NCBI GenBank assembly: GCA_018716545.1
Contig: DVJU01000086.1
Coordinates: 1 to 13,349, forward strand
DNA length: 13,349 nucleotides
Source of the DNA: Scatomorpha pullicola
GTDB lineage: Bacteria > Bacillota > Clostridia > Oscillospirales > Oscillospiraceae
Direction: 5' to 3'
Below the pieces are notes generated by a model that saw only the letters and a list, made by a program, of their open reading frames with translations, had not been told where the DNA came from and made no database searches. Positions 6,360-11,882 of the stretch are shown piece by piece; positions within the stretch are counted from its first letter, which is position 1, and every line of letters begins with the position of its first letter. The position numbers were made by a program, and so were the translations under genes.

Positions 6360-7526
6360 TTAAAATTCGCCCAGGTACTGCGTCTTCAGCTCCAAAACGC
6401 GCAATACGCTCGCGTCTATGTCAGCCTCGGACAGGCGTCCGGACTCGACGGCCTCGGCTATGGCCGCGACGGCGCCCGGGATGTCGCTCACGCCGAGCAG
6501 TATGTCGACCCCGGCTTCCAGCGCCAGCACGCAGCGCTCGCCCTCCGCCCAGGCGCTCAGCGCGCCCATGTCCAGGCTGTCGGTTATGACCACGCCGTCG
6601 TAGCCGAGCTGCTCTCGCAGCAGTCCGGTGACGACTTCGCGCGAGAGGCTGGCAGGGTGCTCGCTGTCAAGCGCCGTCACCGTCATGTGGCCTATCATGA
6701 CCATGTCCGCGCCGGCCTCGATGCCGGATATGAAGGGCTTCAGCTCGCCGGCCATCAGCTCGTCCACGGTCTTGTTCACCACGGCTCCGCCGGTGTGCGT
6801 GTCGGTGTCGGTGTCGCCGTGACCGGGGAAGTGCTTGACCGAGCAGATCATCCCCGCGTCGTGGAAGCCCTGCACTGCGGCGGCGACAAGCTCCGCGGCC
6901 TGGTCGTAGTCGTCGGAGTAGGCGCGGTCGCCTATGACCGTGTTGTTGGGGTTGGTCCACACGTCGGCCACGGGGGCGAAGTCGGTGTTGAAGCGGCAGG
7001 CGGCCATGTCTGTGCCGATGGTGTAGGCGTTGTCGTGCGCGACCTGCGTGCCCTGGTCTTTGTACGAGTACATCGCGTTCACCCAGGTGGTGCCCAGCTT
7101 GTACATGAGCCGCCCAACGTTCCCGCCCTCCTCGTCGGCGGAGATGAACAGCGGTATGTCGCTCATACTCTGCGCGTTGTCTATCATCGCGACGGTCTGC
7201 TCCACGGTGACGAGGTTGTCCAGCGTGTATATGAACCCGCTCACCGGGTACTGCTCCAGCGCGGCCTTGGTCGTCTCGCCTGCGACGGTGACGGGAGAGA
7301 CGCCGGTCAGCGCCTCGGGACGGACTATCATGAGCTGGCATATCTTCTCCGTGAGCGACATGCCCTCGAGTATGACCTCCGCGCGGCTGGGAGTAGGCTC
7401 CGGCGTCGGCTCGGGCGTCGGCTCCGGCGTGGGCGCGATGGTCGGGGTGCTCTGCCCGGCCGGAGCGCCGCATGCGCTGAGGCAGAGCGCGAAAACCAAT
7501 ATGAGTGCAATTGCCGATTTTTTCAT
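6360..7526 (-). CDS. GH3 beta-N-acetylhexosaminidase lipoprotein, NagZ-like
   Basis: A 388-residue exported lipoprotein that should cleave terminal beta-N-acetylglucosamine from peptidoglycan or other glycans at the outer face of the membrane. Residues 1-19 are a lipoprotein signal with lipobox LSAC and modified Cys19. Residues 20-49 are a low-complexity linker with PTPEP repeats, common for surface enzymes in this group. The glycoside hydrolase family 3 barrel follows: DFAPVADVW, the NagZ hallmark KHFPGHGDT (231-239), the Asp-His general acid/base pair D242/H244, GHMTV, and the nucleophile D316 in VITDSLDMGAL. The (GH3) C-terminal domain of beta-glucosidases is absent, as in NagZ. The start has only a weak AAAGGG site about 10 bp upstream. 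It is divergent from the G3E GTPase operon; no clear promoter of its own was found in the 105-bp gap. Confidence 0.92.
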   Translation of the reverse strand: MKKSAIALILVFALCLSACGAPAGQSTPTIAPTPEPTPEPTPEPTPSRAEVILEGMSLTEKICQLMIVRPEALTGVSPVTVAGETTKAALEQYPVSGFIYTLDNLVTVEQTVAMIDNAQSMSDIPLFISADEEGGNVGRLMYKLGTTWVNAMYSYKDQGTQVAHDNAYTIGTDMAACRFNTDFAPVADVWTNPNNTVIGDRAYSDDYDQAAELVAAAVQGFHDAGMICSVKHFPGHGDTDTDTHTGGAVVNKTVDELMAGELKPFISGIEAGADMVMIGHMTVTALDSEHPASLSREVVTGLLREQLGYDGVVITDSLDMGALSAWAEGERCVLALEAGVDILLGVSDIPGAVAAIAEAVESGRLSEADIDASVLRVLELKTQYLGEF

Positions 7527-7532
7527 ATATTG

Positions 7533-7561
7533 TTGACCCTTTCATCGATTAGTGGTATAAT
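7533..7561 (+). promoter_or_regulatory. Strong sigma-A promoter of the G3E GTPase operon
   Basis: TTGACC (7533-7538) and a perfect TATAAT (7556-7561) with a 17-bp spacer and an extended TGG before the -10. The start point should be near 7568, with a leader of about 64 nt. A short dyad GGGA-6-TCCC (7572-7585) lies just inside the transcript. No sequence resembling a Zur box (AT-rich palindrome) was seen. Confidence 0.8.
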
Positions 7562-7631
7562 TCAAGTTCACGGGATAAGTTTCCCCATGACATTGTAACA
7601 CACAACTTTTTATAAAGGAAGCGTAAAAAAC

Positions 7632-8711
7632 ATGGCCAAAATAGACATTTTCTCCGGCTTTCTCGGCGCCGGAAAGACGACGCTTATCAAGAAGCTGATC
7701 TCCGAAGCTTACGCGGGCGAGAAGCTGGTGCTCATCGAAAACGAGTTCGGCGAAATCAGCGTGGACGGCGGCTTCCTGGCCGACGCCGGCGTGGAGATCA
7801 CCGAGATGAGCAGCGGCTGCATCTGCTGCAGCCTGGTCGGCGACTTCGCCGAGGCGCTCAAGAAGGTCAAGGAGCAGTTCGCGCCCGACCGCATCCTCAT
7901 CGAGCCGAGCGGCGTCGGCAAGCTCAGCGACGTCATCCGTGCAGTACAGGACGTCGGAGACCCCGATTTGGTTCCCGGCAGCTTTACCACCGTCGTCGAC
8001 GCCACCCGCGCCAAGATGTACATGAAGAACTTCGGCGAGTTCTGGTGCAACCAGGTCGAGAACGCCGGAACCATCGTGCTCAGCCGCACCAAGGGCATGA
8101 GCGAGAGCAAGCTCGCCGCCTGCGTGGACATGCTGCGCGAGCACAACCAGAGCGCCGTCATCGTCACCACCCCCTGGGACGAGCTGGACGGGGCGCAGCT
8201 GCGCGCCGCGATGGAGCGCGAGGACACCCTCAAGGCCGAGCTTGACCGCCTCGCCGCCGAAGTGGCCGAGGACGAGGACGAGTGCTGCTGCGGCCACGAC
8301 CACCACGACCACGAGCACTGCCACCACGACCATGAGCACGAGCACGAGCATGACCACGAGCACGGCGAGTGCTGCCACCATGACCACGACCACGAGGGGC
8401 ACGAGCACCATCACCACCATCACCACGGCCATGACGCCGACGAGGTGTTCTCCAGCTGGGGAGTGGAGACGGCGAAGCAGTTCACCGAGGAGGAGGTCGA
8501 CTCCGCGCTCCGCGCGCTCGACAGCCTCACCTACGGCCAGGTCGTGCGCGCGAAGGGCTATGTCCCCGCCGAGGGCGGCTGGATATACTTCGACTATGTC
8601 CCCGGCGAGCGCAGCGTGCGCCGCGGCGACGCCGCCGTCACCGGCCGCATCTGCGTGATAGGCGCGCACCTCGACGAAGAAGGCCTGAAGGAGCTGTTTG
8701 ACCTTGCCTGA
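7632..8711 (+). CDS. G3E (COG0523/CobW) GTPase with His-rich metal-binding insert
   Basis: A 359-residue predicted metallochaperone GTPase. The N-terminal G domain has the Walker A motif GFLGAGKTT (9-17), the family metal motif GCICC (Cys63, Cys65, Cys66), the EPSGVG switch (91-96) and SRTK (151-154) in place of NKxD. Between about residues 218 and 270 an insert rich in His, Asp, Glu and Cys (for example CCCGHDHHDHEHCHHDHEHE) must bind metal ions tightly. The C-terminal CobW domain (SWGVETAKQFTEEEVDSALR onwards) closes the protein. Known relatives deliver Zn, Co or Ni to client proteins or help cells under zinc limitation; the histidine tract favours Zn or Ni, but the metal is not shown. AAAGGAAG precedes the ATG by about 10 bp. 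It is the first gene of an operon, its end overlapping the next gene. Confidence 0.93.
   Translation: MAKIDIFSGFLGAGKTTLIKKLISEAYAGEKLVLIENEFGEISVDGGFLADAGVEITEMSSGCICCSLVGDFAEALKKVKEQFAPDRILIEPSGVGKLSDVIRAVQDVGDPDLVPGSFTTVVDATRAKMYMKNFGEFWCNQVENAGTIVLSRTKGMSESKLAACVDMLREHNQSAVIVTTPWDELDGAQLRAAMEREDTLKAELDRLAAEVAEDEDECCCGHDHHDHEHCHHDHEHEHEHDHEHGECCHHDHDHEGHEHHHHHHHGHDADEVFSSWGVETAKQFTEEEVDSALRALDSLTYGQVVRAKGYVPAEGGWIYFDYVPGERSVRRGDAAVTGRICVIGAHLDEEGLKELFDLA
8688..8693 (+). promoter_or_regulatory. Ribosome binding site inside the first GTPase gene
   Basis: AAGGAG lies 4 bp before TTG 8698 and 10 bp before TTG 8704. No ATG occurs in the second frame before its Walker A motif, so one of these TTG codons must be used. 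Confidence 0.65.
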
Positions 8712-9657
8712 AAACCGACAGATACCCGTATATCTCTTTACCGGCTTCCTGGAGGGCGGTAAGACCAAGTTCATACAGGAGACGCTGGAGGACGGCCGCT
8801 TCAACAAGGGCGAGCCGACGCTGCTGCTCGTCTGCGAGGAGGGCATCGAGGAGTACGCGCCGGAGCAGTTCTCCGGCCACCGCGTGAAGCTCAAGGCCGT
8901 CGAGAACGAAGCAGACCTCACGCCCGAAAACCTGGTGCAGTGGCTGGCCAAGGCCGAGGCCGAGCGCGTCCTGGTGGAGTACAACGGCATGTGGATGCTC
9001 GACAGCCTCTACGGCGCGCTGCCGGAGGGCTGGCTGGTGGCGCAGGAGTTCATGTTCGCCGACGCGAACACCTTCCTGAGCTACAACGCCAACATGCGCC
9101 AGCTCACCTACGACAAGCTCAAGAGCGCGGAGCTGGTGGTGTTCAACCGCTTCAAGAGCGACATGGACAAGATGGAGTTCCACAAGATAGTCCGCGCCGC
9201 CTCCCGCCGCGCCGACATCGCGTATGAGAGCGCCGACGGCAGCGTCGTGTACGACGACATCGAAGACCCGCTGCCCTTCGACATAGACGCGCCCGTGATA
9301 GAGATAGCCGACCGCGACTACGCCATATGGTACCGCGACGTCAGCGAGGAGCCGAAGAAGTACGCGGGCAAGACCGTGCGCGTCAAGTGCCGCTGCGTCA
9401 AGCGCCGCGGCATACAGAGCGGCTGGATGATAGCCGGCCGCCACGTCATGACCTGCTGCGAGGCGGACATAGCCTTCACGGCCTTCATCTGCGACTTCCG
9501 CTCGATACCGGACATGCCCGACGACGGCTGGTTCGTGCTCACGGCCAAGATGGACTACAAGTTCAACCGCGCCTACGGCCGCCGCGGCCCCGTGCTCACC
9601 GCCGAGAGCGCCGAGGCGTGCGAAGCGCCCGACCCGAGCGTCGCAACCTTCTTTTGA
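8698..9657 (+). CDS. Divergent G3E GTPase fused to a DUF1980/TIGR03943-like domain
   Basis: A 319-residue protein beginning at TTG 8698 (or TTG 8704) and overlapping the preceding GTPase gene. Residues 11-155 form a G3E-type domain with an intact P-loop GFLEGGKT (16-23). The CxCC motif and the E-x-SG switch are missing: the matching stretch reads VLVEYNGMW, and FNRFK stands near the NKxD position. Residues about 216-290 look like a different domain: YAGKTVRVKCRC, then GRHVMTCCEAD (247-257). This resembles the end of the YcgQ/TIGR03943 (DUF1980) family, small proteins found beside DUF318 permeases and COG0523 GTPases; that resemblance is from memory of the family. The two cysteines could bind metal. 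Operon pairing with a His-rich GTPase suggests a two-part metal-handling system in which this member acts as partner or client adaptor. No permease gene is present. Confidence 0.75.
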   Translation: MTLPENRQIPVYLFTGFLEGGKTKFIQETLEDGRFNKGEPTLLLVCEEGIEEYAPEQFSGHRVKLKAVENEADLTPENLVQWLAKAEAERVLVEYNGMWMLDSLYGALPEGWLVAQEFMFADANTFLSYNANMRQLTYDKLKSAELVVFNRFKSDMDKMEFHKIVRAASRRADIAYESADGSVVYDDIEDPLPFDIDAPVIEIADRDYAIWYRDVSEEPKKYAGKTVRVKCRCVKRRGIQSGWMIAGRHVMTCCEADIAFTAFICDFRSIPDMPDDGWFVLTAKMDYKFNRAYGRRGPVLTAESAEACEAPDPSVATFF

Positions 9658-9662
9658 CCTCA

Positions 9663-9689
9663 AAGCGCCCCGTCACCAGCGGGGCGCTT
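9663..9689 (+). terminator. GC hairpin after the GTPase operon, no U-tract
   Basis: A perfect 10-bp stem (9663-9672 with 9680-9689, loop of 7) starts 6 bp after the stop codon. It lacks a T-run, so it is at best a weak terminator or a transcript 3' end stabiliser. Its tail GCTTC-GCTTG-CGAAAA matches the tail of the hairpin at 13200-13221. Confidence 0.5.
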
Positions 9690-9907
9690 CGCTTGCCGAA
9701 AATACTTCGGGTTCCCGATGAGTGCGAATCGCACTCATCGGGAGAGGAGGAGCAGCGAAATGACTGAGCTCTCGGCTTTAGCCGGGAGTGAAGGATATGC
9801 AGCTTGCGACGACGAAGCGAGCGTCGAATTGTCCGCCTTTGGCGGACAACCGAGGCGCAGAGCGCAGTGTTGGTCTCCACCGGCCGCTCGCGGCCAGGGG
9901 ACTTTAT
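9690..9907. repeat. Hairpin-rich mosaic intergenic repeat (copy A)
   Basis: No convincing gene lies between 9658 and 9980. The stretch is instead a chain of stem-loops: 9713-9743 (14-bp perfect stem, loop AAT), 9769-9788 (8 bp, loop TTTA), 9829-9849 (perfect 9-bp stem TTGTCCGCC, loop TTT) and a GGCCGC/GCGGCC stem around 9885. Three exact modules recur at the right edge of the window: GCCGAAAATAC (9695-9705), GTCGAATTGTCCGCC (9823-9837) and GAGCGCAGTGT (9860-9870). A dispersed palindromic repeat family, comparable in style to REP or ERIC elements, explains this best. Confidence 0.7.
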
Positions 9908-9941
9908 TGTCAAACAAAGGCCGTCGAGGCCTTTTTTGACA
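9908..9941. terminator. Bidirectional-type terminator hairpin
   Basis: TGTCAAA and AAAGGCC on the left pair with GGCCTTTTTTGACA on the right: 14 base pairs with one bulged C and loop GTCGA. The stem contains six T on the right arm, giving a U-tract for rightward transcripts. On the minus strand the matching tract is TTTGTTTG, so leftward transcripts from the anti-sigma gene may end here too. Confidence 0.7.
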
Positions 9942-9946
9942 GTCTC

Positions 9947-9976
9947 ACCTGCCGGAAGCTATCGCTTCCGGCAGGT
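9947..9976 (-). terminator. Perfect hairpin just past the anti-sigma gene
   Basis: A 13-bp perfect stem (9947-9959 with 9964-9976, loop of 4) begins 4 bp after the anti-sigma stop codon. No T-run follows directly on the minus strand; together with the 9908-9941 hairpin it probably marks the end of the sigma operon. Confidence 0.45.
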
Positions 9977-9980
9977 CTGT

Positions 9981-10577
9981 TTATTGCATATTTGCCTCTA
10001 TGAGCGCGAGCCACTCGCTCTCGGTGAGGGGCGACGAGAGCGACAGGGAATATGAGTACCCGTCCGCGCTCCACAGCGCCAGGGTGTAGCTGCCCGGCGC
10101 TCCGCCCTTGAGCATTATCTGCACGTCCCCGGCCGAGGCCGAGTCGACGGCGGCGTAGTCGTTGTAGTCGCCGGAGTTGTCCTCCGCGCCCGGAGACTTG
10201 CGGTAGATCGCCCGCTCCCCGTCTCCGGAGTATTCTATCTCGGCCATGTCGCCGTAAGCCGTGTATACGGCCTCGTCATATGCAAACGGCAGCCCCGGCA
10301 CGTCGCGCACTTCATAGCCCACCGCGCCGGAAAGCGCTCCGGCGTCCTGCACCGACTCCATGCCCGGCACGACGTCCACTCCCGGTGTCGTCACGCGCGG
10401 CAGCGCCAGCGCGGCGGTAATGACCAGCGCCAGGCAGGCGACAAGCGGCAGGCCGCGCCGGAGTAGGCTCCGCCTCCCGGCTTTTCCGCCGGCGAGTTTG
10501 CGCTCCACGCCGGCCAGGACACGTCCGCGCATTTCCGGCGTAAGCTCTATCTTGTCCATAAGCTCACCATATTTCAA
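9981..10577 (-). CDS. Membrane anti-sigma factor with DUF4367-like extracellular domain
   Basis: A 198-residue single-pass membrane protein encoded right after, and overlapping by 14 bp, the ECF sigma gene, which is the usual place for its anti-sigma factor. The N-terminal cytoplasmic part (about 1-40, KIELTPEMRGRVLAGVERKL) would bind the sigma factor; the flanking RRSLLRR sets the N-terminus inside. The membrane segment is about 42-60. The outer part ends SYTLALWSADGYSYSLSLSS followed by LTESEWLALIEANM, a pattern like the DUF4367 domain of clostridial anti-sigma proteins. The start is TTG at 10577, because GGGAGG (10587-10592) is 9 bp before it. The ATG at residue 7 is 27 bp from that site. 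The outer domain resembles the neighbouring lipoprotein. What signal it senses is unknown. Confidence 0.85.
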   Translation of the reverse strand: MKYGELMDKIELTPEMRGRVLAGVERKLAGGKAGRRSLLRRGLPLVACLALVITAALALPRVTTPGVDVVPGMESVQDAGALSGAVGYEVRDVPGLPFAYDEAVYTAYGDMAEIEYSGDGERAIYRKSPGAEDNSGDYNDYAAVDSASAGDVQIMLKGGAPGSYTLALWSADGYSYSLSLSSPLTESEWLALIEANMQ

Positions 10578-11160
10578 AGTCGTAGTCCTCCCGCAGTATC
10601 TCTTTGAGCCTCCGGCGGCCGCGGTGCAGCGCCGAGCGCACGGCAGTCTCGCTGCGACCCAGTATCCCTGAAATCTGCGCCGTACTGAGACCCTCGTAGT
10701 AAAAGAGGTGCACCGCCTCGCGGCAGCTCTCCGGCAGAGACTTCACGGCCTCCCAGACGAAGGAGAGATCCTCGCGCCCCTCGCCCGCCAGCTGGTCGCT
10801 CAGCTCGTCCGTGCCGTGCTCGCGGCTGTACCTGAGCCGGTTCTTGCTCAGGTTCGCCGCGACATGCAGCAGCCACGCGCGTTCATGCTCCGCGTCCCTC
10901 AGCTCCGGGGCGTGTTTAAGGTACTGTACAAGCGTGTCCTGAAGCACCTCCTCGGCGTCCGCCATGTTGTGCAGGTATGAGTACGCGCAGCGCAGCACGC
11001 TCTCGCCGTGCCTGTCCAGCAGCAGCGCGGCGCGCTCGCTGGTCTCGCGCTTTGCCGGTGTAAGCTCCTTCAGCCCGGCCAGCAAAGCCAGTATCGCTCC
11101 GGCCAGCCCCGTTTTTGCAACGGAGCCGGTCATGACGGCTGTACAGCTCACAGCTTGCAA
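10564..11160 (-). CDS. ECF-type RNA polymerase sigma factor
   Basis: A 198-residue sigma-70-family regulator that directs RNA polymerase to a small stress or envelope regulon. Region 2 spans about residues 48-110, with SYLHNMADAEEVLQDTLVQY; region 4 spans about 138-188, with LPESCREAVHLFYYEGLST, then SETAVRSALHRGRRRLKEIL as the helix-turn-helix. There is no sigma-3 region, as expected for ECF factors. The start is TTG at 11160, supported by GGAGG (11166-11170) 5 bp upstream; an internal ATG at 11133 has no ribosome binding site. This start gives an unusual extension of about 47 residues before region 2, with a hydrophobic stretch (GLAGAILALLAGL). It lies 25 bp after a lipoprotein gene and overlaps the anti-sigma gene, so the three are likely co-transcribed. 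No classical GGAAC/CGTC ECF promoter was seen upstream. Confidence 0.92.
   Translation of the reverse strand: MQAVSCTAVMTGSVAKTGLAGAILALLAGLKELTPAKRETSERAALLLDRHGESVLRCAYSYLHNMADAEEVLQDTLVQYLKHAPELRDAEHERAWLLHVAANLSKNRLRYSREHGTDELSDQLAGEGREDLSFVWEAVKSLPESCREAVHLFYYEGLSTAQISGILGRSETAVRSALHRGRRRLKEILREDYDFEIW
10587..10592 (-). promoter_or_regulatory. Ribosome binding site of the anti-sigma gene
   Basis: GGGAGG on the minus strand, inside the sigma gene, 9 bp before TTG 10577. It selects the TTG start over the later ATG at 10559. Confidence 0.7.
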
Positions 11161-11165
11161 TCTCT

Positions 11166-11170
11166 CCTCC
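11166..11170 (-). promoter_or_regulatory. Ribosome binding site of the sigma gene
   Basis: GGAGG on the minus strand, 5 bp before TTG 11160. It is the only good site near the 5' end of this frame and is why the longer sigma protein is annotated. Confidence 0.7.
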
Positions 11171-11185
11171 CGTGACCCGGTGCGG

Positions 11186-11686
11186 TCATCCGCAGATTCC
11201 GCTCACTAACTCGACGATATCGTCCGCCGCAGCGGCGGCGCCGCTCACTCTAATGGAATAAGTATAGCCCCCATCGCTCCACAGCGCAAGGTATATACCG
11301 TCTCCGTCGCCCTTGACGGTGACGTCGACGCCTCCGGCGTCCACAACGCCGGTCTGCTCATATTCAGTGTAGTCGCCGCTTATGTCGCCGTCGCCCTCGG
11401 CCTTGCGTATGCTGATGCCGTCTCCGTTTTCTCCGGTATAGAACAGCTCCAGCATGCCGTCGTCAAAGGCGCGGGCAAAATCGAAGCTGTATCCGTCGAT
11501 GCTCTCGGGCGCGTTTATGTCGAAGCCGGCGTCTTCCTCCGCTTCCGCAACCGTGGCATAATCCGTCCACGGCGCCGGGATCTGGACGTTGTCCCCGACG
11601 TCCTCAGATTCGTTCGCTTTGCCGCACGCAGCGAGCGACATGGCAAATATGAGCGTGCAGATGATGGCAGTTACCGTTCTTTTCAT
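11186..11686 (-). CDS. Lipoprotein with the same domain as the anti-sigma factor
   Basis: A 166-residue predicted lipoprotein. Residues 1-21 are a signal with lipobox LAAC and modified Cys21. The rest is an acidic extracellular domain starting PWTDYATVAEAEEDAGFDI. Its second half lines up with the outer part of the anti-sigma factor encoded two genes on: IRKAEGDGDISGDYTEY with YRKSPGAEDNSGDYNDY, and YLALWSDGGYTYSI with TLALWSADGYSYSL. It therefore looks like a free, membrane-tethered copy of the anti-sigma sensor domain (DUF4367-like). AAAGGAAGG precedes the ATG by 8 bp. It is the first gene of a probable three-gene operon with the sigma and anti-sigma genes; the 25-bp gap to the sigma gene holds only a 5-bp stem and no terminator. 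It may compete for the ligand or signal of the anti-sigma factor, but that is inference; no enzyme activity is suggested. Confidence 0.82.
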   Translation of the reverse strand: MKRTVTAIICTLIFAMSLAACGKANESEDVGDNVQIPAPWTDYATVAEAEEDAGFDINAPESIDGYSFDFARAFDDGMLELFYTGENGDGISIRKAEGDGDISGDYTEYEQTGVVDAGGVDVTVKGDGDGIYLALWSDGGYTYSIRVSGAAAAADDIVELVSGICG

Positions 11687-11713
11687 GGTTATTTCCTTCC
11701 TTTAGCCTTACTG

Positions 11714-11732
11714 GAACGGCCTTCAACCGTTC
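11714..11732. repeat. Inverted repeat in the lipoprotein leader
   Basis: GAACGG, seven bases, CCGTTC, lying just upstream of the lipoprotein ribosome binding site. It may form a small leader hairpin or bind a regulator. No clear -35/-10 pair was found for the minus-strand operon in the 196-bp gap before the amylase gene. Confidence 0.35.
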
Positions 11733-11805
11733 TGCCCTATACACAATCGGGGACGGCAAATTGTTGCACGCCGGTCGCTTTTCGTCGAATTGCACTATTT
11801 TGTTC

Positions 11806-11834
11806 TTGCACAAGGGCGAGAATTGTGCTATTAT
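11806..11834 (+). promoter_or_regulatory. Sigma-A promoter of the GH13 gene with operator-like repeats
   Basis: TTGCAC (11806-11811) and TATTAT (11829-11834) with a 17-bp spacer and TGC before the -10. The spacer is bracketed by an inverted repeat GCACAA-9-TTGTGC (11808-11813 and 11823-11828). Two more TTGCAC copies lie upstream at 11764 and 11790. This suggests control by a DNA-binding repressor, perhaps of the sugar-responsive LacI type. Confidence 0.7.
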
Positions 11835-11882
11835 TTTCAATGCCGTATGGCAGCAAGACACGAAGACTAAGGAGAACGGTTC

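Noticed and set aside
7328..7520. Short open frames across the PTPEP-coding linker of the GH3 lipoprotein
   Set aside because: They are out-of-frame readings of a repetitive Pro/Thr/Glu linker whose proper frame joins a lipoprotein signal to a complete GH3 domain.
7562..7631. A Zur box in the GTPase operon leader
   Set aside because: Only a 4-bp dyad GGGA/TCCC was found; no AT-rich palindrome of the Firmicute Zur type.
7542..8990. A 482-codon open frame on the minus strand opposite the GTPase gene
   Set aside because: It is antisense to the His-rich tract, which translates to runs of Val, Met and Leu that imitate membrane segments; the opposite strand has a clear P-loop GTPase.
9760..9939. 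A 59-codon small frame with a good GGAGG upstream (ATG 9760)
   Set aside because: It runs straight through four hairpins of the intergenic repeat and encodes low-complexity sequence; the ribosome-site-like GGAGG belongs to the repeat. Not annotated, though translation cannot be excluded.
9690..9980. A CRISPR array, because of several regularly placed palindromes
   Set aside because: The stems differ in sequence and no identical repeat occurs with unique spacers of constant length.
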